Shown here: positions 58,484 through 64,000 of the stretch, one piece after another
How positions within the stretch are numbered: position 1 is the first letter of the stretch
Layout of the letters: every line of letters starts with the position of its first letter
Assembly: GCF_010015445.1 (NCBI RefSeq)
Contig: NC_053119.1
Span: 8,900,050 to 8,964,049 of the forward strand
DNA length: 64,000 nucleotides
Source of the DNA: Perca fluviatilis
Taxonomy: Eukaryota > Chordata > Actinopteri > Perciformes > Percidae
Direction of reading: 5' to 3'
Translations under genes and position numbers: made by a program
The notes under the pieces: generated by a model
Told to the model about the DNA's origin: nothing
The model's input: the letters and a program-made list of their open reading frames with translations, nothing else
Database searches by the model: none

Positions 58484-61400
58484 CAAAGAAGGACAAGGCA
58501 GGCCTAAAACCAGAAGCAGAAAGCCAGTACCTAACATTCGGAAAATTTTAGAACAGTGCTCTGGTTCCACTGAGGCAGATGCCATTAGGAGTTAGTGCAG
58601 ACATAGACCTGTGTGTCAGTGGAGCAAGATGACAAGAGCCCTGCTATTGGAATCGTGCAATTGCAATTCTGATCAAAGAGCAGCCTCCCTCTACATGACT
58701 GTGGTATGATAATCGCGGCAGGACTACTGTTTCTTGGTGCAGAGCGGAGGTGAGGTCACCTTTTACTGCAGCCGCGCTCAACCACTACAATGAATCGGAA
58801 AGAAAGTCATCACGGGATGACTCGTCAAGAGGTTTCTTGGCAATCATTTCCTTTGCAGGCTCTCAAAAAAAGGTCCAATAAGAGGCGACAGGTTCTGGCT
58901 TCTGCTGTCTGTTATGGCTCGTTAACATACACGGGATGGAAAGGTTTGCTGCTGAAGCACGTTAGAAGGAACAAAGACAAGAATGAAAAGAGGCAAAAAT
59001 GGAATTTTATAAAATGGATTCATGTCCGAACAGCAGTTCCTTCCACATTGTGAGTAGAGCTGCAAAGATTAATCGATTAGTTGTCAACTATTAAATTAAA
59101 CACCAACTATTTTGATAATCGATTAATCGGTTTGAGTAATTTTTTATGAAAAAAAAAGAAGGAAAACTTCTTTGATTCCAGCTTTTTAAATGTGAATATT
59201 TTCTGGTTTCTTTTCTCCTCTGTGACAGTAAACTGAATATCTTCGAGTTGTGCACAAAAAATGACATTTGAGGACGTCATCTTGGGCTTTGGGAAACACA
59301 GATCGACATTTTTCACCGTTTTCTGACATTTTATATTAATTCAGCTCAGTTAATAACAAGAAAATAATCAACGTATTCATCAACAGTGAAACAAATCGTT
59401 AGTTGCAGCCCTAGTCTCGCTTTGCCAGACCTTTCTCCACAGCGGGAGAAAAAACGTGCTCTGGTTTATTGCCATTTCTTTAAACCAATCACAATCATCT
59501 TGGGCGGCGATAAGCACCAGACAGAGCCACGGTGCCGCTGCAAAATAGCCTCGGGAAGGAACTTGTTTTGGTGGAACATGTGTACCTTCAAAAGTTGCTT
59601 TAGTTGTGCAACAGAAAACTCACATTGGATCAGTGGCGATTTTAGACCCTTTTTAGGGGGGGCTCATGCCCCCTTAAATTTCATCTCAGCCCCCCTAAAA
59701 ATTATAATAATAAAAATCTAATTCATTTTTTTTATTTATTTTTTAAATCAATTTTAGTGCTTCAAGTTAGAGTTTGCAAACGTGTCTGTTTGTGACAGAG
59801 GGCAAACAATTACAGGTGCAAAGAAACAGGTTTAATATCCTGTGTCGCTGTCGCCAATGCTATGCACCTGTTCAGTCAAGGAAAGTTTATTTATTGTTTA
59901 CACCTCAATATCATTTCATTTGATTCTGGTCCATAAGGGGGCTTCCATAGTTTATTCATATGTTCAATATTTTTGCATTTATCCTCTGTTATAATAATAA
60001 ATACATATATTCATTGTTATCCAGTGAAATTACTGATTTAGCAAGGGGGGGTTAACACTTTTGCAAGGCATATATATCCCTGTCGCATTCTCATTAGGGT
60101 CTGAGCCCCTCTAAAGGTCTGATCCTAGAATTGCCCCTGGATTGGACAGATAGTCTAGCTAGCTGTCTGGATTTACCCTGCAGAGATCTGAGGAGAAGTT
60201 AACCATAGTCCTCATTAATCCAGTTTAAAATTCCAACACAAAGAAAGGGAAACGTAACGGACATCCGGCTCAAAAGAATGACATTCAACGGAATTTCTGA
60301 CGGCACTCTAGCAATCCCAGAAGTGGAACGTCGTGGATATAGACTAATGCAGCCCTAATTGTAAGGTATATTTGGTGTTAAAATATTAGGAATGAGGAGA
60401 CAAGAAGACACACTGGCTCAGGTGTAAGGATTACTGAACAAAGGACACGTATTTGAATCAATTTAAGAACAAAAACATGACAGCTTCTGATCTGCCTAAT
60501 AATCTTCATATTTCATATAGTATTTTGCTAATAATACATGAAAATAATTCTGTTCAACTTGAAATATTACACACAAGCACACACACCAGATAAGGCACAT
60601 ACACTTAATACAAAGGTGTTTGTTATTAAGCCTACCCTTATTGATATAAATGGGATGGACAAAATAATAGAAGCCTGTGAGTATAACACAATGACCACAC
60701 AGTTGTATCAACACCTCTCTAAAACACTGTCAGCAAAAACTTAGTCTCTATCGACGACGTTCCACTTCCGGGATTGTTCAGGTGCCACTGGCAACTGAGT
60801 GTATATTTACACCATTCTATTCTACACACACACACCCACCCCTACGTTTCTTCTGCTGTTGCTTCGTTGACTTCATCTTCTGGGCTCTCTTGAGCATCAG
60901 AAGGGCTGTGTGTCTGTCGGTGAAGCCCCTAGAGACAACAAGGACAGACGTGTCACACACAAAATCCCATGCAATGAAATAACAAAAAGACACACTGACA
61001 TTGACAGAATGTATGATAAGTCAATGATTTACCATTCTTCCAGAATCTTTTCTGATCTTTCAGAGAGACCGCTGAGCGTTGAGGTTGAAGCAGGAGATTT
61101 GCCTCTGAAATCATAAAAACGATTGTCCTTAAAAATAAAACCTGACATGCAGAAATCTACAAATTCATATTTTATTATATGACCACACATATTTAAACAT
61201 ATTAAAACTGCAGGAATAGTATTAGCATGTTATCGACAATGTCCGCTTATACGCACAACCGGCACATACGGGTACTTCGCTAAAACTCAAGGCCGCGCCC
61301 CCTTTTGGGGGATAGAAAACAGACGGTCCCATAGAAGTCAATGCAATTTGTGTTTGGATCATAATTTTGACAAATGTGTGTGGATTTATTTCTTGTTAAA

Positions 61401-63621
61401 CAGATGGTTTGTTTTATACACATGTCTAATGTTTATATTGTGACCTTGCCTGAACCTGAGCATTCATGATACCTTAATAAACTAAGTTTGATCGGCGCTG
61501 GTCTGGTCTATAGCCTGGAGCCAAAGCCCATCTATCAGGATCTATTTTAAGACATGGCAAGAGGACAAATCGAAGAGCGGGGTTTTTGGATGTATTGTTG
61601 GTGCAACAAACTACTCAGCAACCTTTTGGCATAGTTATTAATTCCAAACAGTTTGTTTAAAGTAAAAGTTTGGAGCGATTTACATTCCTCTGTCGTTACA
61701 CTGTTGTCGTCTATGGGGAACGTGGGATTGTTTTCCCCTAAAAGTGGGCGTGAATCTGTTCAGAGACATTCTATGACGTTGCGCCGGTTGTGCGTATGAT
61801 CAAAAGAGATCACCACAGCAAAAAAACAGTTAGCTATTGAAGCCACTTGGCTGAGGTCCAGTGGTACAGTAAAGCTTGAGTGTTTTGCCTAAAGGTTACA
61901 TTACTTAAATTTGAAATGTAGACGATGTTGATCTAACCATGACACACTAGTATGTTGAATATGGACATAATTTAGACAAGAGTCGTCATGATTTTCATTG
62001 TAAGAAAAAGATGGTTGATTTTGTCTATTGCTTATTCAATATTGTCTGTGTTATTCCTGTTATTTAACTGTTTTTTATTGCACTTTAATACATACTTTTA
62101 GGTCCTCTAAACTTTGGTACCGGATCAAATATTTCGTATAAGTGTACTGAGGAAGGACAATAAACAATCTTGAATCTAATGCCGTTCTTAGTAACTTGCT
62201 TTGGGTTGAATACATATATGAATGTTACATTGTCAGTGTCGTATGAATGTTAGAGTAATCCAGGTACAGTTTATTGAAAGTGAAAATATGACGAGCCAGT
62301 TAGGATGCCTGGCTAACACCTACAGCTTAATGTGACTTTTTTTGTTTCTACTGTGTACAGACTCCTACAGCATTATTGTGATGATGTCAACAAAACACTC
62401 TGTATAACTAATTGGATTTGTTTTTCTTTCTCTGTATTAAATGCAGTCAAATGACAGCTATGGGTTGTTCTACCTGATGGGGCTCTCTGGGGAAAGCCTC
62501 TGTCCAGCAGAGTCCACCTGTTCTCCGGGCACCCAGGCCTGCTTTGGCCTCAATACAAGCGGTGGTGGGAGTATGTACTGGGAAGGTTCAGGAAAGTGCC
62601 CAGGAGGCTGAAATACACACATCAATCATTGTCAGCCATAATGTACAGCTCCTATGACTTTACTTGAGTAGATTTTAGTATACACAGCAGCAAATCTTTA
62701 TATTATCTTCAAGGAGTTTTCATACACTGGAGCGGTTCTTTACATTTAATTCAACTGAGGAAACTTCTGCCAGGGAAAAAACTGAATCCTCATTTCAGGT
62801 GTGTTCAGAAGGTTGTGAAGCTGGAACTCTAAATGGAAAAATAGAGTTTGAGCTCGGTCTAGAAAACATACAGTCCTCAGTATATGTTGAATATACTGTA
62901 TTAGAAAATGAAATGTACATATAAGACTGTCCACTAACATGAAACTCAAGTGAATGTTTTCTTTTGAGGTATTTCGCTGACAGTTTTCACACTCAAGGAA
63001 TGCTCATATGTAAGTCAAACTAACAGCTTAATTACTCTCCAGATCCCATTTTCTCTTTGTGGAAGCACTAAATTGTTCATCCCTGCCTTTGATGCGTACC
63101 TCAGTGTCAACACATTGAGGCCGGCCATGACGGCAGCTGCAGCGCATCAGCTGGCCTAAAGCGGCCACCATGATGTATAGCGCTGAGCATGCTCCAAAGA
63201 AAAGATCCAACGAGAGGTAAATGAAGGGGGAAAAAACTGGACGACAGTCCGCCAGCGTGAAAAATGACATCTGCTGGTGCAGAGCAACCTACAGCCCTCC
63301 AGGAAATAATCTTGTTTTTTCAAGAGAGTAAATTTAAAGATCAATCAGGAAGAGGGAGACAAATCCTAGAGGGGGCGATAACCAAGATGAGAAAGGGACA
63401 GGTCAAGAAAATAACTCTTCCATTGACATCACACAGGGGCTGGTTTCCAAAATTCACTGGCCACTTTCACTAGAATACCAGCCCACCAGGTATTAAAAAT
63501 ATTACAGAATGTCCCAGGACAGTTGCTTTACCTTCAGAAACAGTGGCTGCTCAGACACAGGGTAACGTCTAGGAGGTGGGTCCTCAGTAAGCGACAATGT
63601 CCAGTCAATCTCCAGCGCTGC
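45552..63621 (-). CDS. lrriq1: Leucine-rich repeat and IQ motif-containing protein 1, C-terminal part (9 exons)
   Basis: Exons join(63532-63621, 62474-62607, 61033-61104, 60846-60928, 58298-58399, 51772-51886, 50315-50375, 49611-49731, 45552-45685) on the minus strand. They sum to 912 bp, 303 residues plus stop, with one open frame across all eight junctions. Human LRRIQ1 is about 1,700 residues, so this is roughly the last fifth; the leucine-rich repeats and most IQ (calmodulin-binding) motifs would lie to the right of the window. Visible segments include the conserved-looking ILEEWGFTDRHTALLMLKRA with a basic QKMKSTKQQQKK tail, an acidic/Gln-rich helix (AELGLQQAEMVERVTQERAE), NGGRVQLV, and the terminal SYRDNPVQLSGGWGGGKKR. 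The name rests on recall of the human C-terminus and on the lrriq1-alx1 order. The cellular role is poorly known. Confidence 0.88.
46120..46252 (+). mobile_element. LINE/SINE 3' end with (AAAT)n tail
   Basis: The words GTGCAATGTCCCTGTC directly before AAATAAATAAATAAA are the usual 3' end of a fish LINE-related repeat. It is 5'-truncated. Confidence 0.6.
46692..47086. mobile_element. hAT-like MITE (395 bp)
   Basis: The left end CAGGATTGTAATCG and the right end CATTGTTTGGG-complement ...TGCCCAACCCTA are imperfect inverted copies. They are flanked by the exact 8-bp duplication CACCTTTG (46684-46691 and 47087-47094). The subterminal zones repeat GGAATCG/CGATTCC words. Confidence 0.87.
47400..47640. 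promoter_or_regulatory. Candidate conserved block in lrriq1 intron
   Basis: A GC-richer repeat-free segment. Frames on both strands are short and family-less. Confidence 0.25.
48590..49030. promoter_or_regulatory. Candidate conserved block in lrriq1 intron
   Basis: About 440 bp, GC-richer than its flanks and without transposon ends. A 124-codon plus-strand frame (48598-48972) covers it but shows no family and is Ser/Pro/Leu-rich as expected from composition. Confidence 0.3.
49611..49731 (-). CDS. lrriq1: lrriq1 exon
   Basis: The acceptor is gtgcgtgcag and the donor GTGCAA/gtgagt. It encodes ADPGYTERLHQASGLWANSS and on to NSLGRA. Phase 0 in, phase 1 out. Confidence 0.9.
50315..50375 (-). CDS. 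lrriq1: lrriq1 exon (61 bp)
   Basis: The acceptor is taaccctcag and the donor CTTGTG/gtgagt. It encodes EHFLPEISSDILNGGRVQLV. Phase 2 in, phase 0 out. Confidence 0.9.
51772..51886 (-). CDS. lrriq1: lrriq1 exon
   Basis: The acceptor is gtcgagtgcag and the donor CAGAGAG/gtgagg. It encodes a helical, Glu/Gln-rich segment (LQQAEMVERVTQERAEQWLR). Phase 1 in, phase 2 out. Confidence 0.9.
53740..53846 (+). mobile_element. LINE/SINE 3' end
   Basis: It ends GACAATAAAGTTGACTTGAC followed by TTGAATC, preceded by GAGAGAAACGAATTTTCAAT and TCTGTATGTCTGGCACA. This is the common 3' terminus of a fish LINE family. 5'-truncated. Confidence 0.7.
55770..56110. promoter_or_regulatory. GC-rich candidate regulatory block in lrriq1 intron
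   Basis: Clearly G+C-rich against the flanks, with CpG sites clustered (CGCGCCGG at its left edge) and no repeat. The 90-codon plus frame at 55792-56064 has no family. It may be an enhancer or an internal promoter. Confidence 0.3.
57836..58218. mobile_element. hAT-like MITE (383 bp)
   Basis: The ends CAGGGTTCATACGCATTTT and AAAACGTATGAACCCTG are inverted copies. TAAGTA lies at both flanks (a partial target duplication). The subterminal zones repeat TTTCCATGACTTTT/AACTTTCC words. Confidence 0.8.
58298..58399 (-). CDS. lrriq1: lrriq1 exon preceded by a CT microsatellite
   Basis: The acceptor is ctatcctag, with the (CT)n tract starting 10 bases before the AG. The donor is TAAGAG/gtagga. It encodes PSVRLALFRNCSPQLGPVEA and on, phase 1 to phase 1. 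Confidence 0.88.
58409..58480. repeat. (GA)n microsatellite at an lrriq1 acceptor
   Basis: About 35 GA units on the plus strand, read as CT on the lrriq1 strand, where they form the polypyrimidine tract of the exon at 58298-58399. Confidence 0.97.
59412..60347. mobile_element. Middle hAT-like MITE (TAGTCTCGC family) of the nest
   Basis: It starts TAGTCTCGCTTTGCCAG and ends GATATAGACTAA. The flanking duplication TGCAGCCC (59404-59411 and 60348-60355) is made from the terminus of the outer element. It is itself split by the inner element at 59631-60139. Confidence 0.85.
59631..60139. mobile_element. Inner hAT-like MITE (509 bp) of the nest
   Basis: The ends CAGTGGCGATTTTAGACC and TAGAATTGCCCCTG are inverted copies with mismatches. 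The flanks CATTGGAT and GATTGGAC agree in six of eight bases. Removing it restores the family sequence CATTGGACAGATAGTCTAGC seen at 17632-17848. Confidence 0.8.
60741..60776. mobile_element. Terminal fragment of the TAGTCTCGC family
   Basis: TTAGTCTCTATCGACGACG followed by TTCCACTTCCGGGATTG matches, inverted, the right end of the middle element (60295-60347). It ends about 70 bp from an lrriq1 exon. Confidence 0.7.
60846..60928 (-). CDS. lrriq1: lrriq1 exon
   Basis: The acceptor is tgtctctag and the donor AGAAAC/gtaggg. It encodes GFTDRHTALLMLKRAQKMKS and a Gln/Lys tail. Ends in phase 1. Confidence 0.9.
61033..61104 (-). CDS. lrriq1: lrriq1 exon
   Basis: The acceptor is tatgatttcag and the donor GAATG/gtaaat. 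It encodes a Ser/Thr-rich run and then SERSEKILEE. The Trp of EEWGF is split across the next junction. Confidence 0.87.
61249..61799. mobile_element. Inverted-repeat element with TACGCACAACCGG ends
   Basis: The left end TATACGCACAACCGGCACA and the right end TGCGCCGGTTGTGCGTATGA are inverted copies (about 18 of 20). No target duplication is evident and there is no coding frame. It lies in the lrriq1 intron between the exons at 61033 and 62474. Confidence 0.7.
62040..62176 (+). mobile_element. LINE/SINE 3' end
   Basis: It ends AGGACAATAAACAATCTTG and then AATCTAA, preceded by TTTATTGCACTTTAATACAT. It resembles the 3' tail of a LINE-derived repeat. Confidence 0.55.
62474..62607 (-). CDS. lrriq1: lrriq1 exon
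   Basis: The acceptor is gtatttcag and the donor CATCAG/gtagaa. It encodes a proline-rich segment (FPEPSQYILPPPLVLRPKQ). It starts in phase 0 and ends after two bases of an Arg codon. Confidence 0.87.
63050..63290. promoter_or_regulatory. Candidate conserved block in lrriq1 intron
   Basis: A repeat-free mixed-composition block with CpG sites (CAGCGCATCAGCTGGCC). The minus-strand 80-codon frame through it has no family and no matching splice sites for lrriq1. Confidence 0.25.
63532..63621 (-). CDS. lrriq1: lrriq1 exon (first in window)
   Basis: The donor is CTGAAG/gtaaag. The acceptor tttcaaaaag is purine-rich, so the 5' limit could differ by a few bases. It encodes 30 residues (ALEIDWTLSLTEDPPPRRYP and on), phase 0 to phase 0. 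Confidence 0.8.
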
Positions 63622-63707
63622 CTTTTTGAAAATAAAAAATATATAAAATATAGAAACTACGCACTATAGCTTTAAATTGATAGCTAATAAATGTGTAGTA
63701 TGTTTAA

Positions 63708-63918
63708 ACCCTTGTGTTGTCTTCCTGTCAACCTTGAAAAAAATCACTTTTTTTTCGATGTTTAAGACTCCTTTTTTTCACAGTTTGTTTTGGCTTTTGC
63801 CAACGTTTTAAATTGTTAAATTTTTCGTCTACACATTTTCAGCGCTTATTTCTACGTCCCATATTTTCTGATATAAAACAAAAATTGAAAACGGGTCAAT
63901 TTGACCCGAAGGCGTGTC
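63708..63918. mobile_element. Probable piggyBac-like MITE, diverged right end
   Basis: It begins after TTAA with ACCCTTGTGTTGTCTTCCTG and contains the palindromic GGGTCAATTTGACCCG near its right limit, a combination recurrent in fish TTAA elements. The right terminus and target site are not intact. Confidence 0.45.
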
Positions 63919-64000
63919 TAAATTTACATGTCTGTGGGTGTACCTGTATGTTTTTGTGTCTTTTTTAACAGGGTTTTGTGCATGTGTGTGCATGTTTCTG

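Larger units (their letters stand above)
59055..60357. mobile_element. Outer hAT-like MITE of a three-level nest
   Basis: The left end is TAGAGCTGCAAAGATTAATC. The right end TAGTTGCAGCCCTA was split by a later insertion, its last bases reappearing at 60348-60357. The target duplication is ATTGTGAG (59047-59054) and ATTGTAAG (60358-60365), one mismatch. The interior has ATAATCGATTAATCG words. Confidence 0.82.

Overview
The window looks like nuclear DNA of a ray-finned (teleost) fish. The evidence is two split vertebrate genes with GT/AG introns, many short non-autonomous DNA transposons of types common in fish (hAT-like with 8-bp target duplications, TTAA-flanked piggyBac-like, Tc1-like), long (TG)n, (GA)n and (TA)n microsatellites, and 3' tails of LINE/SINE elements. 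No bacterial, plasmid or viral gene set is present, and the species cannot be told from the sequence alone. Nearly all short open frames in the window are chance frames or microsatellite translations. The real coding content is about 1.9 kb of exons. LAYOUT. 1-33 kb is a gene-poor stretch with no recognised vertebrate gene. It holds transposon relics (hAT-like at 2.5, 9.0, 17.6, 27.9 and 30.9 kb; TTAA elements at 17.0, 18.6, 24.8, 28.7 and 31.2 kb; a RecQ-helicase-like fragment inside an element at 19.8-21.0 kb; a long foldback element at 21.7-22.5 kb), one unassigned candidate exon at 16.4 kb, and several repeat-free blocks that read like conserved non-coding elements. 33.3-38.5 kb holds a complete alx1 (paired-class homeobox) gene on the minus strand: four coding exons, a 321-residue product, homeodomain and C-terminal OAR motif, with a TATA box at 38646-38651. 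Its third intron appears to be a GC-AG intron. 38.7-45.4 kb is the spacer upstream of alx1, with one hAT MITE, one long-TIR Tc1-like element and possible enhancers. 45.5-63.6 kb holds the last nine coding exons of lrriq1 on the minus strand. They join in one frame across all eight internal splice junctions to give the C-terminal 303 residues, and the gene runs off the right edge of the window. READING. Along the minus strand the order is lrriq1 then alx1, in tandem, the same order and orientation as I recall for human chromosome 12 (LRRIQ1-ALX1). The two genes do not obviously work together: alx1 encodes a transcription factor of craniofacial mesenchyme and lrriq1 a leucine-rich-repeat/IQ protein. 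The conserved adjacency may reflect alx1 regulatory elements lying in the spacer and in lrriq1 introns. The most unusual items are the GC donor in alx1, a (CT)n microsatellite acting as the polypyrimidine tract of an lrriq1 acceptor, a three-level nest of hAT-type insertions in an lrriq1 intron, TTAA elements carrying eight-unit 46-bp arrays, and a Tc1-like element that supplies the nearest canonical poly(A) signal after the lrriq1 stop.
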